The notes: a model not told the origin generated them from the sequence alone. Shown: positions 21,560-34,330, counted from the first letter of the stretch. The stretch: 64,000 nucleotides of DNA from Hofstenia miamia (GCA_004352715.1 SCFE01000098.1:45812-109811), one strand, 5' to 3'. Program-made: numbers and translations.

Positions 21560-22500
21560 TTCAATATGTAATTTATAAAGCAACAATCAAAGAATCTGTC
21601 AAAGTAAAAGAAAAATTAAAGAATAGATTAAAAATTAATCATTATTCTTTTCATTTCGATGGCAAAGAGTATCAAGTAATTCTTTTTTTTATGTTTGAAT
21701 AATGGTAAATCAGAAATGATTTTTAACGCATTGCATGATGTAATTTAACGAATCGACCTGTATGACAGCATTAAAATGACAGTTGCAGATGACACGAATG
21801 CCAACACATGGAAACGCAGTGGTGTTGTTGTCAGACTCTAATAATGTTTGCCAACAAAGGTTTCGGAGAAACACTATTTAAAAGCTGGCAACATCACATA
21901 TTAGATAGAATTCTGCGTGTAGTTATGGATAGAGAATTATAAGTTCGGACAACATCTCCAAATATTTCGTATGACTTCGTGTCTGAACTCGTTCATAATT
22001 ATGATAGGCTTCAAACTGCATTTGTCAATGATGAAGAAAAATTGGAGAGAAGATATGAAANNNNNNNNNNNNNNNNTTCGGACAACATCTCCAAATATTT
22101 CGTATGACTTCGTGTCTGAACTCGTTCATAATTATGATAGGCTTCAAACTGCATTTGTCAATGATGAAGAAAAATTGGAGAGAAGATATGAAATTTTTAT
22201 TCCATTTAACACATGTTTTCAAGTTTTTCAACAAATTTAAAAGATTCCCTAAAGTACATTTTCAAGAACTTCCCAGCCTGAGCAATGCCGATGGAATGCA
22301 TGAGCAATATTAATCATATGACAGAAGATGATTTTTGAATATTTGTTATTATATTTCAAAGCAATGGACAAAGTTTTGGTTCAAATGTACAGTGAAAGAT
22401 ATTTCGAAGACCTCCGTGTAATCTTAAATCAACATGAAAAAGCGTTGAATGTTTTGAATAATTTTTAGAGCAAAATGCCATCTGCTATTAATATCCCCCT
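21560..22500 (+). pseudogene. DNA-transposon transposase remnant (hAT-like suspected)
   Basis: Reads 'FHFDGKEYQVI', 'LYDSIKMTVADDTNAN' (D near the end of a beta strand), 'VVVRL', 'MFANKGFGETLF', 'SWQHHILDRILRVVMDREL', 'SYDFVSELVHNYDRLQTAF', then 'MKFLFHLTHVFKFF' and 'FQELPSLSNA'. This order matches a transposon-encoded protein family common in aphid and cnidarian genomes, which I recall from its 'Q-H-H-I-L-D-R' and 'N-A-R-W-N-S-R' blocks; here the latter is degraded. There are many frame breaks. Superfamily assignment is uncertain. Confidence 0.5.
21946..22192 (+). repeat. 115-bp exact direct repeat across a 16-N gap (assembly overlap)
   Basis: The sequence from TTCGGACAACATCTC to AGATATGAAA occurs just before (about 21946-22060) and just after (22077-22192) the N run 22061-22076, with no difference I can see. 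This is the pattern of two contigs whose overlap was not merged. The transposase remnant should be read with only one copy. Confidence 0.85.
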
Positions 22501-24019
22501 TCAAATCAATTTGCAGAAAGAGCAATGCAAATAATGCAAGCTCATCTACCTTATTGCAAGAGTGATGAAAAATTAAGGCTAAAATACATCCTTCCAAATT
22601 CATGAAAAAATTTTATTTATTAGGTACTGACAAATGTTTAATAAAGCTTGTGTATGTAAAGTGATGCTTATTAAAAAAGTTCTCTGCACAAATTAGTTGC
22701 ATCTCAAAAATACAAGTTTATTCAGTGCTTAGTGCATCAAGATGTAATCAAACGAGTAAAAATAATTATATAAACGGTAGCTATTCTGTTGAAGAAAAAA
22801 ACTAGTTCTTCTAAATAATGAGATTGCAATATTCATATAGCCTAATTCCCAAATCTTAAAGTAATGAACAACATTTTATATTTTTGGCAAAATAAACTTT
22901 TTATTAGCAAATTATTCATATCTTTTTTGTTTTTTTGTCAGATTTTTAAAATCTTTGATTTAAAATGTGTGTTGTAAATTTATCTTTCATTTTTGCTTAC
23001 ATAATTTTCATGGTAAACAAATATATTTTTTATTATTTTGAAAAAACGGATATTTTTTCAATTTTTAAAAACTTAATTTGAAAAATGGGGGGGAGTATTT
23101 TTCAAAAAAATAAAAATTTTTGTAATTTTTTCCTTACGCAAAAAAGTTCGTCTAAAAATGACCCAGGGAAATGAAGTTGTGAAAAATTCATAAACTAATG
23201 CCCAATGCTGTGTTTATTTGGCACGGACTTTGTAAAACATTATCCTTAAACAGCCTGGGGATTTTGAAAAATTGACGGCACGCCTCAATGGGGTGCTACC
23301 CGCGGGTGCACATAATTATTTTCGGGTACGGGCGGGTACGGATACGCTTTTCATTCCAAATTCAATGTACAATGGGTAAGATTTTTTTCAAAAACAAATT
23401 TTATTAATAAAATGTTAAAATAATTAACATATAATGAATGTGAATTCTATTCGAAATGTTATTTCAAATTCTCAGATTGTTTCATAGGAGTAAGAATAAA
23501 TTTATTTTCGGGTGGGCGGGTACAAGTAAAACTGTATTTTTTGTCCGCGGGTGCGGCATTAAAGAATCTCTACCCGCTTATCACTAGTTGGCCTATACTC
23601 CAACAACAGCATCGCACGACAGGTTTTTCTGGTTTTTAAAGTGGATTCATGATGATTATTAGCAAACGAGAAAGCTGCCAAAATGCAATTCTGTTGCAAA
23701 GTTTTGTATACATAAAATTGCAATATTTCACATGTGAAAACAGTTTTTTTCTAAGAAAATTAAAAATATTCATAAATATCAAAAATATCGAGCTAATATA
23801 TCAAAATATCGGATATAACTCATATTTGTAAAATATCAGATGTAATCTATCCCGGCTTTTATCTATTCAAGACAATAATGCAATACATATATTTAGGAAT
23901 TCATGGATAAATTAAAAATTGTAAAAAATAAACCTTATAACTTACCTTCTTTGAACTCCAATTGCTTAATGGGACTTATCTAAAATAATTTTGGTTGAAA
24001 ACTATTTTCAAAATGTTAC
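22501..24019. other. No gene recognised; GGGTA-rich patch at 23,270-23,580
   Basis: AT-rich DNA. Two short GC-richer patches (23,282-23,345 and 23,508-23,575) carry repeated GGGTA, GCGGGT and ACCCGC words. Confidence 0.5.
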
Positions 24020-24310
24020 CGTTTTGAAGAAACAATTATTTTTGTATTTCAGAAACTTAAATTGACCTTCCGTTTCTGAACTGTACAGAAAGCAGATATT
24101 AGAGCACAGGTGGTAACCAATGCAGTAGCCTATGCGAGTACATTGATATTGACAGTGCCAATCAGACACGCCAACGATTGAGTGGAAATAACTTGGAATA
24201 GCAAAAAATGTATTGTTGATAATTAAAGTAAATTTATATTTTGAGTATGAATTCTTACATGCATTGGAAAATGGGAAAGATATACAAAATAGTAGTATTG
24301 TAACTAACAT
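24020..24310 (-). CDS. First exon: signal peptide plus apple/PAN-like cysteine pattern
   Basis: ATG at 24308-24310 starts 'MLVTILLFCISFPFSNAC', a clear signal peptide. The rest has 'WHCQYQCTRIGYCIGYHLC' and 'CFLYSS', i.e. C-x3-C-x5-C-x-G-Y and a later C-x-L, as in apple/PAN domains. A good splice donor (AACG then GTAACA) ends the exon at 24020; the stop codon comes just after it. Downstream exons to the left were not found. It is probably the secreted or membrane N-terminus of an adhesion-type protein. The family call is by cysteine spacing only. Confidence 0.5.
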
Positions 24311-24861
24311 CTTGAATTGAATACTGAAAATATATTATGATTTATATTTTATGTGCATCAAAGCATTTTTTATAATATAAATGCGTATGAAATGCTGCAA
24401 TTAATATTTAATTTCACTTAATATGCAAGAATGCGATAAAGTCGGAAGTTTTGAATTTTTCACAAATTGATGCATTCAATTGGTATTGAGAATTTCTAGA
24501 CGAAATCCGCTTTAAATATTAAAATTTAAGAAATAAAATCACAGTTAATTGCATAAATTTATTGGTGATAACGTGAAACATGTTTGAGCGGATTTTGGGA
24601 GTTTTCGGGTATTTTGTAAATAACAGGATCAATTTTATATTTAACAAGCTTATCAATATAAATTTAACTTTAGTCAGTCAAAATCACAAGTTTTTTATGC
24701 GCACATTAACAAAATTATATACGTGAAGCAAAAAGGGATATGTTGATATTCTTTATGCTTCAATCCTGTAAAATCTCATCCAAGACTATGGCGATCTGAC
24801 TGATCTGAGTTGCAGAACATTTGCTTGTAATCAAGGATTGGCAGGATTAATGATAAAAAGC

Positions 24862-24865
<4 letters not shown>

Positions 24866-24904
<39 letters not shown>

Positions 24905-25019
24905 TTNNNNNNNNNNNNNNNNNNNNNNNNNNNNNNNNNNNNNNNNNNNNNNNNNNNNNNNNNNNNNNNNNNNNNNNNNNNNNNNNNNNNNNNNNNNNNN
25001 NNNNNNNNNNNNNNNNNNN

Positions 25020-25048
<29 letters not shown>
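24866..25048. repeat. (TA)n microsatellite containing a 113-N gap
   Basis: TA runs flank N 24907-25019; the gap is evidently the unresolved middle of the repeat. A T10 run lies at the left gap edge. Confidence 0.95.
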
Positions 25049-25053
<5 letters not shown>

Positions 25054-27330
25054 AGGATTTCATTTTCACTTGAGTCCTACCAGACCTAACCCACTCCATT
25101 AGTTTTAGGTAACAAACATATTCTAAAAGAACAGAAAATTATTGCAATTAATTATGTTGTTAACTTAAAACTTTTATGTAAATATAGTAACATCTTGATT
25201 TTATTTAGAATATCCTTGATATAAATGCAACCTCTAAATGGTACTAAAATTAAGCGATTAGTGGAAATAAACTTTTCATTAAGTAAACAGGTTGACTCTA
25301 TCCCTAGCTGAGAGCCAATAATCAATGAACAACGCACTTAGCATTGACTTTGCATATGCAGAATGCAGCAATAATATACTTTTACGAATTCCATCATTTT
25401 GCTTATGACATATATAGTCTATGCAATGGAGGAAAACAGAAAGGCAAAGTACTGGTACCAAACCATACCTTTGTTAAATACATATAGATGTTTTTCATTT
25501 ACTAAGTCGAAAATGATATCAAATTGACCAAACAAAATTGGTGCCGTCAAACCAGATTCTGGTTTGGTTTTGTTTTAGACCTGATTTGCAACGTCTAATT
25601 TCTGATCTGAATCCTGCACTAACCTGACCTGATCTGTAAATCTTGACCTGAATCAACACAAATATACATTCATGATATTGCTTTGCATTACTGGCTTTTT
25701 TCTAGAGCCTGCACATGACACATCGAACTCACCTAGAAAACATGCGTTGCAAAATAGTTAGTGGAAGCTACATGTAATTAACTTCGATACAACTAGCATT
25801 TGATTAAACGAATTTATAGTTATAACAGAATTAATTGTTTTACTCAAAACTCTGAAATATGTTCTCTATTTAAAAATATTCTCAAATTACTTTCCCCTGA
25901 TTCTAAGAGTACATGCGTCTCAAGCAAGGAATAACATTTTTGAAATGTCATTATTGCACTAGTTGAGGATGAACAAAATTGCACTCATATACTGTAATTA
26001 TATGTCAACAACATTGAAGATTTTAAGTGCAACTTTTATTTATAATTGTAATAAGTGAAACGCTAATGGATAGTCTGGATTTAATGGCATATGAGCATAC
26101 AGCTTCTACATTAAATATACATCCTCTTAAATATCAAAATAAATGGTTTGAGATAAGTTTGATCAAAATTATTCACCTAAACTTCCTTAGTGCATTATTC
26201 ACACAAAAATTTCGCAGCAACTATTGGGGATTAAATTACGCCCTTCACATAAATGTAATATACATTGCTTTAGACATATATGGGTTTTTTTGAGAATTTA
26301 ATAAAACTAAATCTTATTTATAAAAGTCTTGATTTGCTTTCAGCTATATCTATATCTAAACCAACCATTTATTTAATAATAGATTTTGTATTCAAATCTG
26401 TAAAAACAACAACGTTAATTTTATTGAAATTTCTTACGTAGTCAATATGTGTTTTCAAATTTAAAATGAGGCAATATTTTCATTTATGCAATTGATATAT
26501 TCACTTTGTTACTCTATTGCGCGATTAAGTATCTGTGTAGAATTCCTACGAAGAAAAATGGTTTTTTTAGAATTTGTTAGCCTTGTAAGAAACCACTGAT
26601 TTGTAGTAAGCGTCAAACAGTTGTCTAGTGACTAGTCGGAAATCGGACTCCAATAATATATAGGGAATACCATTATTTTATGAATTAAGGAATTTTTTAA
26701 AATTTTTCTGGAATTTTAAGTAAAATATTTTATGAATAGTGTTGATTCGCTTTAAGTTTTGCATCAATTTCAAAAAACTTTTGAAATCACAGAATGTATA
26801 TGAAAATCTGCAAAATGACTTACAGATATACAATAATGACAATTTCAATATCATACAAATTTCGTATGTAGTATACATAGAGTTGAATTTTCGCATTTGA
26901 AATATTGATATAATAGAAGGTGGATAGGGGTGGGAGGGGTGTGGGGACCGCCTTCCTCCCTGTTTAGCTAAAACATAAGAATATTAAGGCAACATAGTAA
27001 TTTAATTCTATATTTCCGTAACAATAACAGACCCATTTTATACTGCATATTTAAATTTCTTACATTAAATTTAAATGAAGAACTGTGAAAAGTTTTATTA
27101 TCTTATTATTTTTATACAATTTTTCCACTATCCCACACTAAATTTCAAAAAAATAAATTTTGTGGAATAGCCCCAATATATATATATATATATAATTTAT
27201 AGTTCTAAAATTGCAATTTCCTAGCAAATATATTGCGTTGACTCTTATTATCATTTTAGTTTTCTTGTAAATATACGAATACTTCACTTCACTTTCAGCA
27301 AATCTACTTATTACCAATTGAATTTAAGCA
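25049..27330. other. No gene recognised
   Basis: AT-rich DNA. 25,545-25,655 carries repeated ACCTGA/GATCTGA-like words. A short (TA)n lies at 27,176-27,194. Open stretches such as 26027-26293 lack family features. Confidence 0.5.
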
Positions 27331-27339
27331 ATCGGACCA

Positions 27340-28350
27340 GGCTATTTCATGGGACTGGGATCAAATACAATCCGACTAAATGGGGCTGGAGCCAAGAAAA
27401 TCGTTGGTCTGGAGAATCCTGCTCTGCACAAATTACGTGCAGTCAGGTTGGCAAACGGTTTGACCCTAACCGACCTGCAGGTTGGGTCAAAGAAAAGTTG
27501 GGCGAGTCATGGGTCACAATTTTGTAAATTGCCGGGTCAGAGAAATGTATTGTTTGAAGGATTTCCGTGAAATATTGTTGGAAAACTAGCTATACATTTC
27601 TATTTAGTTACTATGCATGTAAATCCTACTACTAAAATAGTGTTAATGACATTGTTTCATGTCAGTTTTGTCAAACATTTGCAAATACAGCTCGGGTTGA
27701 AAGTTGACTGTTTGACCCATTGATCGGATTGTGGGTCAACATACTATGGGTCGGGTTGGGTCATGGTTCAATTGTCTGCTTGTCGGGTTTGCCACTCTGC
27801 CTGTAATACTCATTTCATTACCATTTGACAAGAGAAAACAAAGCTGTTTGTGACAGCACTGCATTATAGTTAAATGTATGCGTATACAACCAAATTTCAA
27901 TCAAAATTTCAAAATTCAATTACAATAGTTTATCGCAAGAGATCTATAAATACTAAACAATCAAATTTGCATAGCTTTCAGCGCGTCTCCGGTCGCTAAT
28001 ATGTTTCGGCCTGCAGGGTCCGCGCCGTCAACTTCAAAACCAGTAATCGCAGTCCTCCCTGCGCGCAATATGTGCGGAACTAATCAAAGCTTATCTCTGA
28101 GAGAAGTCCAACACATCTATTAGCGGGAGAAGTTCGATACATTTGTAATCTTAAGCAAAATTTGCAAGATGTGAAAAAATTCTAAGAAAAATTGACTAAA
28201 CAAATATTGTTTGTTTAAATAATGTTTTCTTTAATATGAGAATTGCACCCGGTCTACAAAATGTGGTGATCCGAGACCCATGTGACCCCGAAGGGATCTG
28301 ATGATCCGGAAAAGTTATTAAATAAATGACCCAGTAACCTAATTCGACCC
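27340..28350. repeat. GGGTC/GACCC word-rich region
   Basis: Dispersed copies of GGGTCA, GGGTCG, TGACCC and CGACCC occur in clusters at 27,430-27,540, 27,700-27,790 and 28,250-28,350, with GC content clearly above the surroundings. No exact tandem unit. Overlapping short ORFs here are not convincing. Confidence 0.5.
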
Positions 28351-28675
28351 GTTTTTTAGAAGTTCAGGTTTTGATTGAAGCTTTTGCTACCTGCATTCGT
28401 TCAAAAACATTGAAATACTGCTGCACCTTCATTGACATTCGTAAATTTATTTTAATGACAACGTTCTTTCATAATTTAAATTTAAATTTAATAGGTTTAT
28501 ATTCTGCGTGCTTATTTTCACTGTACAGAGTATATATATATATATATATACCTAGATTATTTACAATTTACATACTTACAAATATATAATCAAAAATGCA
28601 CATAAAGCTACTTACAATAAATATACAAATAAAATTACAATACAATAAAATTAAAAAACAATTTAAACATAGAAA

Positions 28676-28870
28676 TTAAAAACATAAAAATTTTCGCCAA
28701 GTATTGAATTTATTTGAATATTCGTATTTAAATTGATTAGCAAACAGGTTTTCTTTTAACCATTTCTTGAACTTATGTAATGATGAAGATTTCCGTAAAT
28801 TTTGAGGTAGATTTTTAGGATATAAAGTATACAAATTATCTAAACAATTTTTTAAAGCAAAAATTCTCAA
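28676..28870 (-). pseudogene. LINE ORF2 C-terminal tail fragment
   Basis: Reads 'NLPQNLRKSSSLHKFKKWLK' followed by 'ENLFANQF', the last block of APE-type LINE ORF2 (W-N-x-L-P...x-F-K-x-x-L-K). The final 30 residues align with the tail at 34454-34837 (KK-x-LKENL-x-A-x-Q-x-K...W), so both come from one family. No RT part remains. Confidence 0.6.
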
Positions 28871-28879
28871 TTTCTAATA

Positions 28880-31382
28880 TTGCAAGTTTGTGAAAAATTC
28901 TTCTTTTGTTTATTTAATTTATTAATGTAATCCAATCCTATTTCAAGGGAATATTTCAACCAAATTTCGAAGACTTAGTGTTAACTTAATATTTACCTGT
29001 TACAGAATAGGAAGTGGCGTCAGAACCCTTAAAAATCAGAGTGCTATAAGTTCTAAAAAAATTTATGTGATTTTCATCATATGTAGATGAGAATTATTGT
29101 AATGCACGTGTAAGAAGTTGAACGTCATTAATTTTAAACAGCATGGGAATTATATATGATTTTTCATTTCTTAAAAAATATTTAAGAACTTATAACTCGT
29201 GATCTAATAAAGATATGCAAAATCAGAAGAAATCACAGGATGAAGAATTGTCTCTTTTTTCAAACCGCGCTCAATCCCCCAAGTCTTTTCTTAGAGTGCA
29301 GTGTTAAGCGCATATTTGTGCAGTGTGCAGTGATTAATTACTTCTGTAGAGCAGTGACCTTTTTTGAGTTTAAATTCATTAAATTTGCAGTAAATTTATT
29401 ACGCATTATATCTATTCAGAAATTGAAATTCACCTAAATTTATTCATTTAAATATATAAATTCACTAGGAAATATTGTTTGCATTTAATGTCGTTTATTA
29501 GGGGAGTGGGCTGTGCAAGCTTCAATAATTTCTACTGTAAAGGTATATTGTTTTTAAACAGCAAAAAAGGAAATATCATAGTAGGGTAATGGAATCGTCA
29601 TTTGACAACAAGATAGGATGGGACAATCAAAGTTTCCACTGAGATAGGATAGATATTGGACAGAAAATTCTTGTTCTATTGGAAGGATAGGACGCCTAGT
29701 GATAACTCTTAATAAGCACGCTGTCTATATGCTATTCTGACAATTTAATTGGTACACATTTCTTCTACATATTCCTTAAAAATTCCACCAAAATGATTAA
29801 TTCCATTCCATTGGAATTATTATCCTTGTAAGCGCGCATTAGAATGCATATGACCTAGAAAAATAGTCTTCGTGTCTAAGCCTGGGTTATGGGAAGACAT
29901 GGGCATCAGCCAAAAAATTAGGCAGGCTTATTAAACTTAATGTTAATTCTGCAATTTTAGTCCCGTTTTATGATCCTTACCAAAAATGTCCTAAATTTTT
30001 TTCAGTTTTTACTGCCAATTTGGGTTATTTTATAAATTTATAATATAGTCCACATGCTGAAGATTAAGACATAAACATGAATTTTAGAAGAGTATATGAT
30101 ACTAAAAATTAAATTTTAAAATATAAATGTTTTTCAACACATTGTTTTTAAATTATATGGCAGTCACTATAATAGTAAAAAAATTTTTAAATTTCGGCTC
30201 ATTTCTTTGTCCCATTTTTCAAATATTTAGGCCGGACCAAGTCCAGTAATGACCACGCCCGTTACTGATTATGGGTGCATTACAAAATATCGGTATACAC
30301 GTTTATTAGCAGAGACCGGACAATATAGACTTAGCAACTATAAATAACTATTCTTAACTACTATGGCTTTTTCTTAGAAAGTGACTATTTCAGTATTTTC
30401 AGGTTTTCTTAACTATTCGCCTGCAGTAATGGAAAATTGAATGTGAAGCATCCTTTGAAATTTCGATTATGTTTTAATAAATTATGACTCAAAGCCTGGC
30501 CATGCGAAAAGAGGACAAAGTGGCTCTCAAGAACAACCCTTAGGAGGAACGTTGGCTCAAGTATTAGCCACCATTGGAGTTTGCAGCTGTGTGTTTGACA
30601 GTGCATACCTTTACTTGTTTGCAAAATGTGAGGCCAAATTCTATTGTAATGCAAATTAAAGCCTAATCATTCATTAAAAAGAAGTCGTTTGGAAAGGAAT
30701 TTCGATTCTAGAAAATAGAGATCATGATGTAATTTGCCGAGCTTGTGAAAAGACGTCCGAACGAAGGTAGTTGATATTTTGTCTGATTTCTTGTTTACTA
30801 TAAAGGGAGTTTGTCAACTGTTAGTAACCATTAACAAACTATTTTGATTAATTTATGGCAACATTTAAACAACTATTTTGAAGAATTTTTGACAACTATC
30901 ATTCAGTGTTTGTATGTATATTAGTCTATCTCTGGTTATTGGTGCATTGCAAGATATCAGTATACCAGCTTATTAGTTATTGCAAGGGAAAGCTTTCAGG
31001 ATTTAATAGTTCAGTATACAGTTAATGGTCACACGCATATTCATACTTGTTTTGGCCAAACATCGTTTTCTTAATTGAAATAATAACTCTTTAGGTAAAC
31101 CACTTTATTCAATTACTTGTATAGTGTAGATGTGCTATTTGCAAAAGCGGTTTCAAGAATGTCCAAAGGTAGTCCTATGTTTTAATATGCAAACATATTC
31201 AAGCTTCCCTTTTCTGAAGAAAATTTATCGCAAATTGCTCATATTTTTAGTACTGCATACGATTGGTCAAAGTATTTTTTATAACTAAAATTGTATATAT
31301 TTTTCTATTATTGGTCCAAGTCTGGCCAATGAAATGAAAACCTTTTTATAAATGTTTACAAGTAGTCACAATATTCATTTAT
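28880..31382. other. No gene recognised; upstream region of the GPCR gene
   Basis: 2.5 kb of AT-rich DNA with no coding stretch I can support. 29,925-30,005 resembles part of 13,430-13,560. The GPCR promoter should lie here but no TATA or initiator could be singled out in such AT-rich DNA. Confidence 0.5.
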
Positions 31383-31614
31383 ATGCCTGCAGTAGAAAAT
31401 CAGACATATGCATTTAGCGACATAATCTATGTTGACTTTATCCACTATTTTAATGCTGTGCTCGGAACTTGCGGTGTTTCACTAAATTTCTGCACATTTA
31501 TAACTTGCAACTACATTAAGAAGAAGTCATCATTTGTGGCGTTAATGCAGATACTCTCCTTATGGGATGGCTTCACGTGTGTGCATCTTGCAATCCGCCA
31601 TGCGCTCAGACCAA
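31383..31614 (+). CDS. Rhodopsin-type GPCR, exon 1 (N-terminus, TM1-TM2)
   Basis: ATG at 31383 opens a short extracellular N-terminus with one N-glycosylation site (N-Q-T, residues 6-8). TM1 is about residues 22-45 with the conserved Asn in 'GVSLNFC'. TM2 is about residues 50-73 with the conserved Asp in 'LSLWDG'. The exon ends after the first base of codon 78 at a GTATAT donor (31615), phase 1. Exon 2 begins with the two missing bases, giving an uninterrupted frame. No earlier in-frame coding exon was recognised, so this ATG is the most likely start. Confidence 0.75.
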
Positions 31615-33076
31615 GTATATTTTCCAACTATTAATGTGTTGAGCTTAATCTTATTTAATGTTATTTATTATTTGTGTTCATACAATATTTTGAAAAATTC
31701 TAATTCAATAGGGATTCCATGAGATAAAGTAATGATTCAAAATTTGCTACGTATCATCTAACTATGAATAAAATTTCAACAGCAATTAGTATTTTATTCA
31801 CCTAAATGTATAAAATTGTGGTTAAAATTAAATGGAATTATAGAATTTTATAAATTTCCCTTTGAATTTTATATACATTTAATTAGATTTAGCATTTGAT
31901 ATTAACTTAGTGGAAATAGTTAATATTCAGTACATTTTAAAGTTTAGTCCCAATAACCAGTGGCGAATCTATGGGGAGGGACTCCTGGACTGCAGCCCCT
32001 CCCACCCCACTAGTTAATTTTTTCAGAATAGCCAGGCTGCGTTTAAGGAAACGATAAACATTTTATTTGCGCTCATTTCGCCAATGTGAATAAAAAAATG
32101 AATGTCTTACTTATATGATATTCGAATATCCCAGAATTTCCATTTTGTGGGTCTCAAAATATTACAAAGCAGTTATTTTAATAAATGCTAATATTTGTGG
32201 ACTACATCTCGATTCCATATTTTCAATTCTGATAAAAGATGTACATGTAATTATTATTTATTTTGCCTTTGCAACTCCCTAAATAATGAAATAATTTGAC
32301 TGTTTATTAATTTTTGCAAATCTTTGTATACTTTTTTATCAATATTTTTTAAAATAATCTTTATGCTAAATTTGTAATATTGGAAGACTTGTTAAAAATC
32401 ATGGTGAGGATAACTTCTTTGAAATAAAAATAATATTTTCAGTTTCTGATTTTTGCATTTGTTCTTAAGTTTTGTTGTCTAATGATTATGCCCACTTCTT
32501 AAATTATTATTAATGATGTTAGCAATTAATTCTTTCTAATTTATTTTAGTAAACAGTGCTTTATATAATAAATTAACAAAAGGATTATTCTTATATAGAA
32601 ATTTAATAATTCGCTAAAATCGTTTAAAATGTCAAAAACTTATTTTTAAGAATAAAAGGTCTAAATAATATATAAGACGCCTATCTACTAAACAAATTCA
32701 AACAACATGCTTACATTTAGGAATAAAGTTTTAATAATATTACTAAAATGCAACACAATTTTTATTGCAAGTATAAATATTATTTGGTTAATTTTTTTTG
32801 ATATGATATGCTATGCGTTGATTCAAGCAATCAGATATATCATTGCTAACTTCTATATAGAAAAAAAGATAATCACATTCATTAGAAATAAATATTGTAT
32901 AAAGCATAAAGTTATTAATTTACATATCGATATCGCTGGTTAAGAGCAAAAAACATTGTAATTGTAAATTTTTCAAAATCGAGTTTTATATATTTTTGCT
33001 TCTGTAAGTTATTATCTAACTGCTGGATTACTTTTCAAATACAGTCTATGACCCTTAATCAGAGCATCACATCTAG

Positions 33077-33109
<33 letters not shown>

Positions 33110-33415
33110 TATAATACATTGCACAAATTAGTTAAATTTAACTATTTAAGTACCAGAACAAAAATGTTCAATAATTACATTGGGGTTTCTAGCGACCCCT
33201 AAGATAAAACTCAAATTTTCTTACTACCTTAAATTTCAAAATGTACATAACTAACATATAAAGATGTAGAATGCTAAAACAATTATAACAAGAAAAATAT
33301 ACTTGCATTTAAAGTTGTGTGGGGCCACTGGAGACCCCTTTGAATTTGAAGACTAAGAAAGAAAGCAAAGAAGCTCAAACAAATAACCGTAGTAGTGATT
33401 CATCTTCAGTATATC
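31615..33415. other. GPCR intron, first part; no element recognised
   Basis: AT-rich intronic DNA with a (TA)n microsatellite at 33081-33107. The open stretch 32707-32943 (+) is hydrophobic and unrecognised. Confidence 0.6.
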
Positions 33416-33419
33416 AAAA

Positions 33420-34330
33420 TTGGATAGATGGAGATGGTTTGAGGCGAGCAGTTAGGGGGATAAGATCGGGGAAGTCAAAGAGGGGTACAAGTTCTTAGGT
33501 GTCATAGAGGAAGATAGAACAGATCATGAGGAAATGAGGACGAGGTTAAGAAAAGAATACAAGAGGAGAGTAAGGAAAGTACTACAGAAGTCAGCACTGA
33601 ATGGACAGAAAAGCATAAAGGAAAGACATAAAGGAGAAAAAGGACTGCTAGGTGTAGAGGAAGCTGCGGAAGCAGAAGCACTAGGACTAAAGGAATATGT
33701 AAAAGAGCATTCTAACGGGTTCCTACTGGAGGCTGCTATCGAGTTAAGGAAGATAAGAACAGAGGCTGAGGGAAAAAAAGCATCCCAAAGACTAATGGAA
33801 GCAGAGACAAAAAGGTATAGGCATGAGTATAGAAAACTGTGACAGAGAAGAGAGCAAAAAGTGGCTAAGGAGGGCAGAACTAAAGAGAGAAACAGAAACA
33901 CTGATAATGGCGGTGGAGATATAGAGAATGAGAATGTTAAGATACTGTGGGACTTCAATATCCAAACAAGCAAGGTAATAGAAGCATGGAAACAAGACAC
34001 AGTAGTGGTAGACAAAGAGAAACGATTGGGAACAGTGATAGATATAGCAGTACCAAAGTACAGAAATGTAGAAAGCAAGGAGAAAGAGAAGATAGACAAG
34101 TATAGAAAGTTGGCAGAGGAAATAGAAAGGCTGTGGAAGTTAAAAAAGTTGAACTAGTCCCGGTAGTTGTAGGAGCACTAGGAGCAGTGAGTAAGAAGCA
34201 TAAGAAATAGTTGGAGGAGTTGGGAGTACCAAAGTGGGGAGGAGCAGTAGCACAGAAGGCAGCATTGTTAGGAACCGCTATACTCCTGAGGAAAGCTCTT
34301 AGACTACCTGGGAACTCGTGAGTTCCCCGA
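33420..34330 (+). pseudogene. RLE-type non-LTR retrotransposon C-terminal remnant (in GPCR intron)
   Basis: From about 33,460: 'EVKEGYKFLGVIEED', 'RKEYKRRVRKVLQKSALNGQ', then, after a deletion, 'EKGLLGVEEAAEAEALGL'. From 33,861: 'ILWDFNIQTSKVIEAW', 'DTVVVDK', 'VIDIAVPKYRN', 'KIDKYRKLAEEIERLW', 'VPVVVGALGAV' and 'LLGTAILLRKALRLPG'. This is the post-RT region plus restriction-enzyme-like endonuclease (P-D-x-V-V-x-D-K...I-D-x-A-V-P) of an RLE-type LINE family known from fish and cnidarians; here P-D is Q-D. Internal deletion and stops make it dead. The long serine-rich ORF on the other strand is a shadow. Confidence 0.65.

Noticed and set aside
27318-27570. Two overlapping plus-strand ORFs in the GGGTC-rich region
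   Set aside because: Composition follows the repeated words; no start context, splice sites or conserved motif.
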